A stretch of DNA of 64,000 nucleotides, from positions 62,001-126,000 of the forward strand of contig JAZKUF010000002.1 of NCBI GenBank assembly GCA_036625225.1, given 5' to 3'. Below the pieces are notes generated by a model. The model made no database searches, was not told the DNA's origin, and saw only the letters and a program-made list of their open reading frames with translations. The DNA is from Accumulibacter jenkinsii. GTDB lineage: Bacteria; Pseudomonadota; Gammaproteobacteria; Burkholderiales; Rhodocyclaceae. A program made the translations under genes and the position numbers. Shown here one piece after another: positions 17,806 through 27,455 of the stretch (position 1 is the stretch's first letter; each line of letters starts with the position of its first letter).

Positions 17806-19007
17806 TTTAACGCCAGCGTCACGAGGCAATCTTCGGCGGCCTGACGCGCCACCCGGTCGGCCAACATGATCTCCGCCAGCGAGTCAGGGGTACCGGCCGC
17901 CGGCAGGCGGTCCATGACTTCGGCGATGACGCGGGGAATCGCGGTAAAGCCGATGCGCCGCTCGAGAAAGGCCTGTACGGCGACTTCGTTGGCGGCATTC
18001 AGCGTCGTCGGCGCACAGCCGCCTTCGCTGAGCGCGCGATAGGCAAGTGCCAGACACGGAAAACGCTCACTGTCGGGCCGCTCGAAATGCAGCGAGGCGA
18101 CCTCGAAGAGATCGAGCGGTGCGACCCCCGCCGTGATGCGCCGGGGATAGGCGAGTGCATGCGCGATCGGCGTACGCATGTCCGGATTGCCGAGTTCGGC
18201 AATCACCGAGCCATCGCTGTACTGAACGAGAGAGTGAATGACGCTTTGCGGATGAATGACCACCTGGATCCGGTCGGCAGGAACATTGAACAGCCAGCAG
18301 GCCTCGATCACCTCGAGGCCCTTGTTCATCATTGTCGCCGAATCGACCGATATCTTCTGTCCCATTACCCAGTTCGGATGCGCGCACGCCTGCTCAGGCG
18401 TGACCGATGCGAACTCGGAAAGGGGCAACTGCCGGAACGGACCACCGGAAGCCGTGAGGAACAGACCAAGCACGCCGCTGGCGGCGAGATCACCCGAGTA
18501 GTCGCTCGGCAGCGATTGAAAGATGGCATTGTGTTCGCTGTCGATCGGCAACAGGACGGCGCCGCTCTCGCGTACGGCGCGCATGAAAACCGGGCCGGCC
18601 ATGACCAGCGCTTCCTTGTTGGCGAGCAGGATCTTCTTGCCGGCGACGGCAGCCGCGAGTGTCGGCGGCAGGCCGGCGGCACCGACGATGGCTGCCATCA
18701 CCACCTCCACCTCGGGCAGCTGCGCCATGCGCAGCAGCGCCTCGGGGCCATGCGAGACCTCGACCGGGCAACCGGCCGCCGCCAGGCGGAGCTGCAGAGT
18801 GGCCGCGAGCGAAGCGTCGGCAAGAACGGCATGGCGCGGCTGGAACTCGAGGCACTGCTCGAACAGGCGATCGACCTGGCGGTGCGCGCACAGCGCGACG
18901 ATCCGGTAAAGGTGCCGGTGACGGCGGACGACATCGAGCGTATTGACTCCGATCGAGCCGGTCGAGCCGAGGATCGCGAGCTGCTGTACGGCCGCCCCGG
19001 AAACCAT
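17802..19007 (-). CDS. dxr: 1-deoxy-D-xylulose-5-phosphate reductoisomerase
   Basis: A 401-residue NADPH-dependent enzyme that makes 2-C-methylerythritol-4-phosphate, the committed step of non-mevalonate isoprenoid synthesis. Motifs are LGSTGSIGVNTLDV (NADPH), LLANKEALVMAG, LLPIDSEHNAIFQ (metal-binding Asp/Glu), LTASGGPFR, KISVDSATMMNKGLEVIEA and VIHPQSVIHSLV. The ATG at 19005-19007 overlaps the cdsA stop as TGATG; a TTG one codon upstream is also open. UppS, encoded two genes upstream, uses the isoprenoids this pathway makes. Confidence 0.97.
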   Translation of the reverse strand: MVSGAAVQQLAILGSTGSIGVNTLDVVRRHRHLYRIVALCAHRQVDRLFEQCLEFQPRHAVLADASLAATLQLRLAAAGCPVEVSHGPEALLRMAQLPEVEVVMAAIVGAAGLPPTLAAAVAGKKILLANKEALVMAGPVFMRAVRESGAVLLPIDSEHNAIFQSLPSDYSGDLAASGVLGLFLTASGGPFRQLPLSEFASVTPEQACAHPNWVMGQKISVDSATMMNKGLEVIEACWLFNVPADRIQVVIHPQSVIHSLVQYSDGSVIAELGNPDMRTPIAHALAYPRRITAGVAPLDLFEVASLHFERPDSERFPCLALAYRALSEGGCAPTTLNAANEVAVQAFLERRIGFTAIPRVIAEVMDRLPAAGTPDSLAEIMLADRVARQAAEDCLVTLALK

Positions 19008-19843
19008 CAAGGCGCCGTCACCAGCCAGCCCAGCGTCACCAGCGGCAGGGTCGAGGTCAGGCTGTCGATGCGGTCAAGCACCCCGCCATGGCCCGGCAAC
19101 ACGCCACTGCTGTCCTTGAGGCCTGCCTGCCGCTTGAGCAGCGACTCGAAGAGGTCGCCGAAGATGCTGACTGCCGTCAAGCCGATCAGCAGCAGCAGCA
19201 AAAGCGGCAGATTTCCCGCCAGCGGCGCCGGCAAGCGCGATGACAGGACGAGGCCATAGACGAGCACCGTCAGGCCACCGCCGATTGCCCCTTCCCAGGT
19301 CTTGCCCGGGCTGATGGCCGGCGCGAGCTTGTGTTTGCCGAAGCGCCGCCCGGCAAAATAGGCGCCGCTGTCGGCCAGCCAGACGAGCGCCATGACCGCC
19401 AGCAAAGCGAGCGGGCCCGCTTGCCGCAGTTGCACCAGAGCGAGCCAGACCGGCAGCAGCAGCAGCATGCCGGTCGCCACCGCCAGAGCGGGATGGGTGA
19501 GCGTCCAGCGCCGGCGCAGCCAGATCGGCACCAGCAGCAGCCAGAAAGCCGCTGCCGGCAGGTAGAAGTAGGCGCCCAGGCGCCATGCCGCTTCGCCAAA
19601 GCCGTTTGTCAGGCCGACCGCCGCCGGGTCGAGCGCTGCCAGCGCGGCACAGACGATGACCAGCAGGGCGGCGAGCGTCAGCCGGGCGCCACTGGCGAAC
19701 TGCATCAAGCCGCCCCACTCCCAGGCGGCGATGGCGGCGATGACGGTGACGAACAACAGCCAGCCGAACGGCGGCAGGTAGAACAGGGCGCAGAGAAAGA
19801 CGGCCAGCAGGCAGAGCGCGGTGATCACCCGCGTCCTAAGCAT
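19007..19843 (-). CDS. cdsA: Phosphatidate cytidylyltransferase
   Basis: A 278-residue polytopic membrane enzyme that makes CDP-diacylglycerol from phosphatidate and CTP. About eight hydrophobic segments are visible. The C-terminal family signature appears as SIFGDLFESLLKRQAGLKDSSGVLPGHGGVLDRIDS in two overlapping parts, with the conserved Lys and Asp. LVWLADSGAYFAGRRFGKHKL precedes it. The ATG at 19841-19843 overlaps uppS by 8 bases. Confidence 0.95.
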   Translation of the reverse strand: MLRTRVITALCLLAVFLCALFYLPPFGWLLFVTVIAAIAAWEWGGLMQFASGARLTLAALLVIVCAALAALDPAAVGLTNGFGEAAWRLGAYFYLPAAAFWLLLVPIWLRRRWTLTHPALAVATGMLLLLPVWLALVQLRQAGPLALLAVMALVWLADSGAYFAGRRFGKHKLAPAISPGKTWEGAIGGGLTVLVYGLVLSSRLPAPLAGNLPLLLLLLIGLTAVSIFGDLFESLLKRQAGLKDSSGVLPGHGGVLDRIDSLTSTLPLVTLGWLVTAP

Positions 19844-20642
19844 CGAGAGGCGAACCGGTCGGTGCTGCGACAGTGAGGGAGACGCCGGACAATTGCTCGC
19901 TGGTCCGCCCGAAACGGCGCTCGCGCTGCTGATACGAGGTCAGCGCCGCATCGAACATCAGCGCATCGAATTCGGGCCAGAGCACTTCGGTGAAGTAAAG
20001 TTCGGAATACGCGAGCTGCCAGAGCAGGAAGTTGCTGATTCGCTGCTCGCCGCCGGTGCGGATGAAGAGATCGGGCTCGGGTGCATAGCTCATGGCGAGA
20101 TGCGGGGCGAGGTCACTTTCCGCCCAATCCTCGGTGCATTTTTCCGGGTGACTGATCAACATGCGCCTGACCGCCTGAAGAATATCCCAGCGGCCACCGT
20201 AGTTGGCGGCAATGGTCAGGATCAGGCGGGAATTGCCGGCGGTGCGTTGCTCCGAAGCATGGATCAGCGCCTGCAGGTCGGGTTCGAAAGGCGCGAGGTC
20301 GCCGACCACCCGCAGGCGTACGCCGTTGCGGTCGAGCTTCTTGATTTCTTCCTTCAGCGCGCGCATGAAGAGTTGCATCAGCAGCGACACTTCCTCCTGC
20401 GGACGGCGCCAGTTTTCCGAACTGAAAGCGAACAGGGTGAGATATTCGATGCCGCGATCGAGGCACGCCTTGACCATCGTACGCACCGTTTCGAGGCCGC
20501 GATGATGCCCCGCGAAGCGCGGCAACAGGCGCTTCCTGGCCCAGCGCCCGTTACCGTCCATGATTATCGCCACATGGCGCGGGAGTGTCGACGTGGTCGG
20601 AACGTCGCGAGTCGAACTGGCGAAAGGCACGATCGGCGCCAT
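19836..20642 (-). CDS. uppS: Undecaprenyl diphosphate synthase (isoprenyl transferase)
   Basis: A 268-residue cis-prenyltransferase that extends farnesyl diphosphate to the C55 carrier lipid of cell wall and lipopolysaccharide synthesis. The P-loop and catalytic Asp are in IIMDGNGRWA, with HHRG for diphosphate binding, FAFSSENW for the second substrate, and C-terminal DLFIRTGGEQRISNFLLWQ. The start ATG at 20640-20642 gives an N-terminal extension of about 20 residues before the core; the stop lies inside cdsA. Confidence 0.96.
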   Translation of the reverse strand: MAPIVPFASSTRDVPTTSTLPRHVAIIMDGNGRWARKRLLPRFAGHHRGLETVRTMVKACLDRGIEYLTLFAFSSENWRRPQEEVSLLMQLFMRALKEEIKKLDRNGVRLRVVGDLAPFEPDLQALIHASEQRTAGNSRLILTIAANYGGRWDILQAVRRMLISHPEKCTEDWAESDLAPHLAMSYAPEPDLFIRTGGEQRISNFLLWQLAYSELYFTEVLWPEFDALMFDAALTSYQQRERRFGRTSEQLSGVSLTVAAPTGSPLDA

Positions 20643-20664
20643 CCTGGTGATCTCGTTGGGGCCG

Positions 20665-21225
20665 CTAGATGGCCATCAACTCGGTTTCCTTGGTGGTCAG
20701 CTGCTTGTCGATCTCGGCCACGTAGCGGTCGGTCAGTTTCTGGATCTCGTCCTGGGCGCGGCGCTCTTCGTCCTCCGAGCATTCCTTGTTCTTGAGCATG
20801 TCCTTGAGCGTCGCGATGGCGTCGCGGCGCAGGTTGCGCATGGCAACCTTGGCCCCTTCACCCTCGCCCTTGACCACCTTGATCAGATCCCGGCGCCGCT
20901 CTTCGGTCAGCGCCGGCATCGGCACCCGGATCAGCTCGCCCTGCGCCGCCGGGTTGAGCCCCAGGTCGGCGTCACGAATGGCTTTCTCGACCTTTGCCGC
21001 CATTCCTTTTTCCCAGGCCTGAACGCCCAGCGTGCGCGCATCGATCAGGGTCACGTTGGCGACCGTGTTGATCGGTACCTGCGAGCCGTAATACTCGACC
21101 TGCACGTGGTCGAGCAGACCGGTATGCGCCCGCCCCGTGCGGACCTTGGCAAGGTCGGTCCGGAGCGCCTCCAGCGACCGCTGCATCTTGTGTTCAGTGG
21201 CCTTCTTCACGTCTGCTATGGACAT
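20665..21225 (-). CDS. frr: Ribosome recycling factor
   Basis: A 186-residue tRNA-mimicking factor that, with EF-G, splits the post-termination ribosome. The whole family pattern is visible, including RTGRAHTGLLDHVQVEYYG and the C-terminal helix ending DKQLTTKETELMAI. The ATG at 21223-21225 is chosen because GAGGAGG lies just upstream; a GTG two codons earlier would bury that site. It lies 10 bp after pyrH and 22 bp before uppS. Confidence 0.97.
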   Translation of the reverse strand: MSIADVKKATEHKMQRSLEALRTDLAKVRTGRAHTGLLDHVQVEYYGSQVPINTVANVTLIDARTLGVQAWEKGMAAKVEKAIRDADLGLNPAAQGELIRVPMPALTEERRRDLIKVVKGEGEGAKVAMRNLRRDAIATLKDMLKNKECSEDEERRAQDEIQKLTDRYVAEIDKQLTTKETELMAI

Positions 21226-21235
21226 CTCCACCTCC

Positions 21236-21958
21236 TCAGCAATACACCAGCGTACCTTCAGGCTCGCCCATCGTCACCCGCTGCAGCGCCCCCTGCTTGA
21301 AAATCGAGAAAACGTTGATCGGCAGTTTCTGATCGCGGCAGAGCGCGAAAGCCGTTGCGTCGAGCACCGCGAGGTTCTGCGCGATCGCCTCGTCGAAGCT
21401 GATCCGATCATAGCGAACAGCGAGTGGATCCTTTTTCGGGTCAGCCGAGTAGATGCCGTCGACCTTGGTCGCCTTGAGCACGATCTCGGCACCGATCTCG
21501 GCCCCGCGCAAGGCGGCGGCGGTGTCGGTGGTAAAGAACGGATTACCCGTTCCGCCAGCGAAGATGACCGTTCGCCCCTGCTCCAGGTAACGGATCGCTT
21601 TCGCCCGGATGTACGGCTCCACCACCTGCTCGATGTTCAACGCCGACTGCACGCGCGAGATCATCCCGGCCATGCGCATGGCGTCATGCAGCGCGAGACC
21701 ATTCATCACCGTCGCCAGCATTCCCATGTAATCGGCCTGTGCACGGTCCATGCCGCGTGCGGCAGGGGCAACACCGCGAAAGATGTTGCCGCCGCCAATC
21801 ACCACGCCGACCTGCACGCCCCTATCGACAATCGCCTTGATCTCCCCGACGATGCCGGTGATCGTTTGCCGATTGATTCCATATGCATCACCGCCCATGA
21901 GCGCTTCCCCCGAGAGCTTGAGGAGGATACGTTTGTACTTCGGTGTGTTGACGGACAT
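21236..21958 (-). CDS. pyrH: Uridylate kinase
   Basis: A 240-residue hexameric UMP kinase that makes UDP and is regulated by GTP and UTP. Motifs are LLKLSGEALMG at the N-terminus, VIGGGNIFRG, the GTGNPFFTTDTAAALRGAEI loop and the VDGIYSADPKKDP acceptor region. The ATG at 21956-21958 matches the family start. The order rpsB-tsf-pyrH-frr is conserved in most bacteria. Confidence 0.97.
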   Translation of the reverse strand: MSVNTPKYKRILLKLSGEALMGGDAYGINRQTITGIVGEIKAIVDRGVQVGVVIGGGNIFRGVAPAARGMDRAQADYMGMLATVMNGLALHDAMRMAGMISRVQSALNIEQVVEPYIRAKAIRYLEQGRTVIFAGGTGNPFFTTDTAAALRGAEIGAEIVLKATKVDGIYSADPKKDPLAVRYDRISFDEAIAQNLAVLDATAFALCRDQKLPINVFSIFKQGALQRVTMGEPEGTLVYC

Positions 21959-21991
21959 GGGCGGATAGCTCCTTTGATCAGGTGTCTTCGA

Positions 21992-22885
21992 CTACTTCTG
22001 GGCGGCAGCGGCCTGCGCGGCGACTTCGGCGGCAAAGTCGTTCGAGCGCCTGGCGAGGCCTTCGCCAACCACGAAGAGCGTGAAACCGGCCACCGAAGCG
22101 CCCTTGGCCTTGAGCAACTGGGCGATGGTCTGCTTGCCGTCTTCCGCCTTGACGAACACCTGACCGAGCAGGGTCACTTCATTTAGGAACTTCTGCACCG
22201 ATCCTTCGACGATCTTTTCGATCATCGCTTCCGGCTTGCCTGCTTCGCGGGCCTTTTCGCTCGCCACCCGACGTTCGCTATCGATCAGTTCAGCGGCGAT
22301 GCCTGACGCATCGAGCGCTTTTGGCTTGGTCGCGGCGATGTGCATGGCGAGATCCTTGCCCAGTTGATCGTCACCGCCCAGGTAATCGACCAGAGCGCCG
22401 ATCTTGGCGCCGCCGTGAACATATGACGCGAGCCTGCCCGTGGCTTCGACGCGCACAAAGCGACGAATCGACATGTTCTCGCCGATCTTGCCGACCAGCG
22501 CGGTGCGCGTCGATTCGACGCTGCCCTCACCCAGCGGCAAAGCGGCAAGGGCTGCGACGTCGAGCGGAGCAGCGCTCGCCACGAGGGCCGCACAATCGCT
22601 CGCCAGTTTGAGAAATTCGCTGTTCTTGCCAACGAAGTCGGTCTCGCAATTGATTTCGATCATCGCGCCCAGCTTGTCATCGCTCGCCCGGTAGATCGCC
22701 ACGACGCCTTCGGCGGTAATGCGGCTGGCGGCCTTGCTGGCTTTTGAACCCAGCTTGACGCGCAGCAGTTCTTCGGCCTTGCCGAGGTCGCCGGCGGACT
22801 CGGTCAGCGCCCGCTTGCACTCCATCATCGGTGCGTCGGTTCTCTCGCGCAACTCTTTAACCATACTTGCGGTGATTTCCGCCAT
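21992..22885 (-). CDS. tsf: Translation elongation factor Ts
   Basis: A 297-residue guanine nucleotide exchange factor for EF-Tu. The N-terminal UBA-like domain carries VKELRERTDAPMMECKRAL, and TDFVGKNSEF is the EF-Tu contact motif. The start is the ATG at 22883-22885 (MAEITASMV), with GGAG upstream; an open frame extends further as an artefact. It is 135 bp downstream of rpsB in the usual rpsB-tsf operon. Confidence 0.97.
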   Translation of the reverse strand: MAEITASMVKELRERTDAPMMECKRALTESAGDLGKAEELLRVKLGSKASKAASRITAEGVVAIYRASDDKLGAMIEINCETDFVGKNSEFLKLASDCAALVASAAPLDVAALAALPLGEGSVESTRTALVGKIGENMSIRRFVRVEATGRLASYVHGGAKIGALVDYLGGDDQLGKDLAMHIAATKPKALDASGIAAELIDSERRVASEKAREAGKPEAMIEKIVEGSVQKFLNEVTLLGQVFVKAEDGKQTIAQLLKAKGASVAGFTLFVVGEGLARRSNDFAAEVAAQAAAAQK

Positions 22886-23020
22886 TTCATTCTCCACTTG
22901 CAGGGACGGCCGTGAGCACACGCCGTGCCTGGTTAAACACGTTCAGGACAAGGACCGCGAACCGAACGCCAACTGCTGCCAGCCAGCGACCAGTTTAAAA
23001 CAGTCTAGAACAGTCGGCGA

Positions 23021-23764
23021 TCAGTCGTCAGCAGCTTCTTCGATGAATTCATCGCCCGAAACCGCCTCGAGAATCTCCTCGACAAACTGGCTGCGACCTT
23101 CGAGTACCGCATCGGCGACGCCGCGGGCATAGAGACGGATGGCGCGCGACGAGTCGTCGTTACCCGGAATGACATAGTCCACGCCGTCCGGCGAATGGTT
23201 GGTATCGACCACGGCAACCACCGGGATGCCCAGCTTGCTCGCTTCGGTGATGGCGATCTTGTGGTAACCGACATCGATGACGAACAGGGCATCGGGCAGC
23301 GAGGCCATCTCCTTGATGCCGCCGATCGACTTGTGCATCTTGTCGAGTTCGCGCGTCAGCATCAACGCCTCTTTCTTGCCCAGTCGGTCGAGCGAGCCGT
23401 CATCACACATCAGTTCCATCTCCTTGAGGCGCTTGAGCGACAGCTTGATGGTCTTGAAGTTGGTCAGCATGCCGCCGAGCCAGCGCTGGTCGACAAAGGG
23501 GGAGGTGCAACGCGAGGCTTCCTCGGCCATGATCTCGCGCGCCTGCCGCTTGGTGCCGACGAACAGGATGGTGCCCTTGTTGGCCGACAGTTTGCGAACG
23601 AAGGTCATCGCTTCGTTATACTTGGTCAGCGTCTGTTCGAGGTTGACGATGTGAATCTTGTTGCGGGCGCCAAAGATGTACGGCGCCATCTTCGGATTCC
23701 AGAAGCGCGTTTGATGGCCGAAGTGGACACCGGCCTCGAGCATTTGTCTCATTGTCGTAGACAT
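23021..23764 (-). CDS. rpsB: 30S ribosomal protein S2
   Basis: A 247-residue small-subunit ribosomal protein. The start MSTTMRQMLEAGVHFGHQTRFWNP-type N-terminus is characteristic (ATG at 23762-23764), and so are RWLGGMLTNFKTI and IPVVAVVDTNHSPDGVDYVIPGNDDS. The last residues are acidic. It begins the long minus-strand cluster that continues to the RNA methyltransferase. Confidence 0.97.
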   Translation of the reverse strand: MSTTMRQMLEAGVHFGHQTRFWNPKMAPYIFGARNKIHIVNLEQTLTKYNEAMTFVRKLSANKGTILFVGTKRQAREIMAEEASRCTSPFVDQRWLGGMLTNFKTIKLSLKRLKEMELMCDDGSLDRLGKKEALMLTRELDKMHKSIGGIKEMASLPDALFVIDVGYHKIAITEASKLGIPVVAVVDTNHSPDGVDYVIPGNDDSSRAIRLYARGVADAVLEGRSQFVEEILEAVSGDEFIEEAADD

Positions 23765-24066
23765 ACTTGTCTTTCAAATATCAGGGTTGGACCACCATCC
23801 GCCCACCTACAGCCTGCCTGGTTATTATCCCGGCAGACACCCTTGAACAGGCGAATGTGCGTAATAGGACGTCACTCACGGGACGCCCGGCACACCAGAC
23901 TGGTGCGCCTTTCGATTTCGCTGACGCAGGCCAGCAAAAGTCGGCGATAGTATCACCAACACGAGGCAAATTTCAATTCGCTCGCTGGCCGCTGGCCGCC
24001 CTGAATTGCCTAAGATCCTGGCTTCCTTTATCCTTCGTTCCTCACCCTTGCCGACGACATCAACGC
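23765..24066. other. Intergenic region between divergent rpsB and map
   Basis: This 302-base gap must hold the rpsB leader and promoter (minus) and the map promoter (plus). A GATAAT hexamer on the minus strand at about 23825-23830 could be a -10 box for rpsB. No structured leader or small gene was confidently recognised. Confidence 0.4.
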
Positions 24067-24876
24067 ATGAGCATTACCCCCAAGACCCCTCAGGAAATCG
24101 CAAAGATGCGTGTTGCCGGACGCCTCACGGCCGAGGTGCTCGATTACATCACGCCGCACGTCTGCGCGGGAATCACCACCGGCGAACTCGATCGACTCTG
24201 CCACGACTACATCGTTGATGTTCAAGGCTGCATTCCGGCGCCCCTCAACTATGCGCCGCCGGGCTACCGGCCTTATCCGAAGTCGATCTGCACCTCGATC
24301 AACCACCAGGTATGCCATGGGGTCCCCGGCGATCGGCAACTGCGCAACGGCGACATCGTCAATCTCGATGTGACGGTGATCAGCGCCGGCTATCATGGCG
24401 ACAGCAGCCGCATGTTCCAGGTCGGCGAAACCTCCCTGCAGGCGCGCCGGCTGTGTGAAATCACTTTCGAATGCCTCTGGCTCGGTATTGCCCAGGTGCG
24501 CGCCGGCGCTCACCTCGGAGACATCGGCCATGCGATCCAGAAGCATGCCGAGCAGTCGGGCTACTCGGTGGTGCGCGAGTTCTGCGGTCACGGCATCGGC
24601 TCCCGCTTCCACGAAGAGCCTCAGGTTCTTCATTACGGCCGACCAAACACCGGCATCCGCCTCGAAGCCGGAATGATCTTCACCATCGAGCCGATGATCA
24701 ATGCCGGCAAGATGGCCATCCGCACCATGGCCGATGGCTGGACCATCGTCACCAAGGATCACAGCCTATCGGCGCAGTGGGAACACACGATCCTGGTCAC
24801 CGGCACCGGTTACGAGGTTCTCACGGTATCGTCGGCGACCCCCGCCCCGCCCGACTGGATCCGGCCGTCTTCATGA
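24067..24876 (+). CDS. map: Type I methionine aminopeptidase
   Basis: A 269-residue metalloprotease that removes the initiator methionine from new proteins. The metal ligands are visible in context: NLDVTVISAGYHGDSSRMF (Asp pair), REFCGHGIGSRFHEEP (His), FTIEPMINAG (Glu) and AQWEHTILV (Glu). CTSINHQVCHGVPG is the substrate-side His region. The ATG at 24067 matches the family N-terminus (MSITPKTPQEI). Its stop overlaps the glnD start (ATGA). Confidence 0.97.
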   Translation: MSITPKTPQEIAKMRVAGRLTAEVLDYITPHVCAGITTGELDRLCHDYIVDVQGCIPAPLNYAPPGYRPYPKSICTSINHQVCHGVPGDRQLRNGDIVNLDVTVISAGYHGDSSRMFQVGETSLQARRLCEITFECLWLGIAQVRAGAHLGDIGHAIQKHAEQSGYSVVREFCGHGIGSRFHEEPQVLHYGRPNTGIRLEAGMIFTIEPMINAGKMAIRTMADGWTIVTKDHSLSAQWEHTILVTGTGYEVLTVSSATPAPPDWIRPSS

Positions 24877-27455
24877 CCCTCGCGCTGCGTGACCGGCAGG
24901 ATCTCGTTGCCCGCTGCAGGTCATGCCTGCAATCCGGTCAGATGACCATCCGCGAACGCTATCTTGCCGCCGGCGATGCGTCACGGCTGCTCCGCGAGCG
25001 CTGCCGGTTGGTGGACGAAGTGCTCAGGGAGATCTGGCAGACGCTGGAATTGCCGGCTTCGCTGTCGCTGGTGGCGGTCGGCGGCTATGGACAGGGCGAA
25101 CTGTATCCGGCCTCCGACATCGATATCCTGCTTCTCCTGCCGCAGCCGCCGGACGACGCATTGACCGCCGGCATCGAACAGGCGGTCGGGGTCCTCTACG
25201 ACATCGGCCTCGAAATGGCCCCCAGCGTGCGCACCGTCGCCGAATGCTCGCTCGCCGCCGCCAACGATCTGACGATCCAGACCGCATTGCTCGAAGCTCG
25301 CCTGCTCGCCGGGAGCCAGGCGACCTTCCAGGCGGTCTGCGCGCAGCTCCAGGCAAATCTTGATCGGCAGGCGTTCTTCGAAGCCAAGCGGATCGAACAG
25401 GAAGAACGCCACCGCCGCTATCAGGATTCACCCTACAGCCTCGAACCCAACTGCAAGGAGGCGCCGGGCGGCCTGCGCGACCTGCAGACCATCCTCTGGA
25501 TTGCACGCGCGGCGGGCTACGGCTGCGCGTGGGAGGATCTCGCGCAGCACGGCTTCATTACCCGCGAAGAAGAGGCGCAACTGAAGCGCAACCTCGACTT
25601 CCTGCAACGTCTGCGAATCCGCCTCCACCTGCACGTCGGCCGGCGCGAAGATCGTCTGCTCTTCGACTACCAGACGGCGCTCGCCGAACAGCTGGGTTTC
25701 ACCGCGACCGACACCCGCCGCGTCAGCGAGCGGCTGATGCAGGCTTACTATCGAACGGCCAAGGAAGTCACGCAGATCAATACGATCCTGCTGCTCAATA
25801 TCGGCACCGCGATCTCGCCGCCGGCCGATTTCCTGCCGCTGCCGATCAATGAACGTTTCCAGAATACCCACGATCTGCTCGATGTGGTCGACGAGGAAGT
25901 CTTCAAACAGCACCCCGGTACTCTTCTCGAAGCCTTTCTGCTGATGCAGAAGCATCCCGAGCTGCAGGGGATGACGGCGCGCACGCTGCGTGCCGTGTGG
26001 CGCGCGCGCACCCTGATCGACGACGATTTCCGCCGTGACCCGGACAATCGTCGCCGTTTCATCGAAATCCTCAAACAGCCGCGGGGGGTGCTGCACGAGC
26101 TTCGCCGGATGAACCAGTTCGGACTCCTGGGCCGCTATCTGCCTGCTTTCGGCAAGATCGTCGGCCAGATGCAGCACGACCTGTTCCACGTCTACACGGT
26201 CGATCAGCATACTCTGCAGGTCCTGCGCAACCTGCGCCGCTTCCTCGCTGACGAGTTCGCACACGAGCATCCCCTCTGCAGCGAACTCGTCAGCGACTTT
26301 CCTCGCTGCTGGGTGCTCTACATCGCAGCCCTCTTCCACGACATCGGCAAGGGGCGCGGCGGCGACCATTCGCAACTGGGAGCGGTCGACGCCGCCACCT
26401 TCTGCCGCCAGCACGGCATCGACGCCGAGGACAGCGCCCTCATCGTCTGGCTGGTCCACCACCATCTGCTGATGTCGACCGTCGCCCAGAAAGAGGACAT
26501 CGCCGACCCTGACGTCGTCGGCGCCTTTGCCTCGACGGTGCAGGACGAACGTCATCTGGCAGCACTCTATCTGTTCACCGTCGCCGACATTCGCGGCACC
26601 AGTCCGAAAGTCTGGAACACCTGGAAAGGACAACTCCTCGAACAGCTGTTCAGGAGTACCTGCCGGACCCTGCTCGCGGGCGGACAGGTGCCGGTCCGCC
26701 AGGGGCTGATCGAGGAGCGTCAACAGCAGGCGCTACGCCTGCTGCGCTATTTCGCGCTCCCCGATTCGGTCCACGAACGCCTGTGGAAACAGCTCGATGT
26801 GGTGTATTTCCTGCGCCATTCCGCCGAAGAAATCGCCTGGCACACGCGCGCCCTGCATTATCGGATTCGCGTCGAGGAACCGGTGGTCAAGGCGCGCGTC
26901 AATCCGCAGGGCGAAGGACTGGAGGTGATGATCTACACCCGCGACCAGCGCGATCTCTTCGCCCGCGTGGTCGGCTTTTTCAGCCGCGCCGGCTACACCA
27001 TCGTCGACGCCAAGATCCACACCACCCGGCACGGCTACGCGCTCGACAGCTTCATGCTCCTTGACCTCAGCGACCGCGGCAACGACCGGACGATGATCAA
27101 CTACGTCGAACACGAACTGACCACACGCCTCAGCCGTCAGAGTCCGCCGGAAGCCCCGGGCAGCGGACGTATCTCGCGACAGGTGAGGCATTTTCCGATC
27201 CAGCCCCTGGTCACCATCGAGCCGGACGAAAAAGGCTCGCATTATGTCCTTTCGGTGAGTGCCGCCGATCGCCCCGGCCTGCTGTACAGCATCGCCTTGA
27301 TCCTGGCAGCCCACAGCGCCAATCTGCACACGGCAAAGATTTCGACGCTCGGCGAACGAATCGAGGACACCTTCCTGATCAGCGCTGGCGATCTCGCCGA
27401 CACCGCGAGCCGAATCCGACTGGAGACCGAGTTGCTGGAGCGCCTGAAAGTCTGA
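24873..27455 (+). CDS. glnD: Bifunctional uridylyltransferase/uridylyl-removing enzyme GlnD
   Basis: An 860-residue nitrogen sensor that uridylylates PII proteins when glutamine is low and deuridylylates them when it is high. The nucleotidyltransferase motif GGYGQGELYPASDIDILLLL is near residue 70. The HD hydrolase domain follows, with HVYTVDQHT and HDIGKGRGGDHS at about 490. Two C-terminal ACT domains at about 680-860 (DRDLFARVVGFF-like and ADRPGLLYSIALIL) bind glutamine. The ATG at 24873 overlaps the map stop. The sigma-54 promoter just downstream may be linked through nitrogen control. Confidence 0.96.
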   Translation: MTLALRDRQDLVARCRSCLQSGQMTIRERYLAAGDASRLLRERCRLVDEVLREIWQTLELPASLSLVAVGGYGQGELYPASDIDILLLLPQPPDDALTAGIEQAVGVLYDIGLEMAPSVRTVAECSLAAANDLTIQTALLEARLLAGSQATFQAVCAQLQANLDRQAFFEAKRIEQEERHRRYQDSPYSLEPNCKEAPGGLRDLQTILWIARAAGYGCAWEDLAQHGFITREEEAQLKRNLDFLQRLRIRLHLHVGRREDRLLFDYQTALAEQLGFTATDTRRVSERLMQAYYRTAKEVTQINTILLLNIGTAISPPADFLPLPINERFQNTHDLLDVVDEEVFKQHPGTLLEAFLLMQKHPELQGMTARTLRAVWRARTLIDDDFRRDPDNRRRFIEILKQPRGVLHELRRMNQFGLLGRYLPAFGKIVGQMQHDLFHVYTVDQHTLQVLRNLRRFLADEFAHEHPLCSELVSDFPRCWVLYIAALFHDIGKGRGGDHSQLGAVDAATFCRQHGIDAEDSALIVWLVHHHLLMSTVAQKEDIADPDVVGAFASTVQDERHLAALYLFTVADIRGTSPKVWNTWKGQLLEQLFRSTCRTLLAGGQVPVRQGLIEERQQQALRLLRYFALPDSVHERLWKQLDVVYFLRHSAEEIAWHTRALHYRIRVEEPVVKARVNPQGEGLEVMIYTRDQRDLFARVVGFFSRAGYTIVDAKIHTTRHGYALDSFMLLDLSDRGNDRTMINYVEHELTTRLSRQSPPEAPGSGRISRQVRHFPIQPLVTIEPDEKGSHYVLSVSAADRPGLLYSIALILAAHSANLHTAKISTLGERIEDTFLISAGDLADTASRIRLETELLERLKV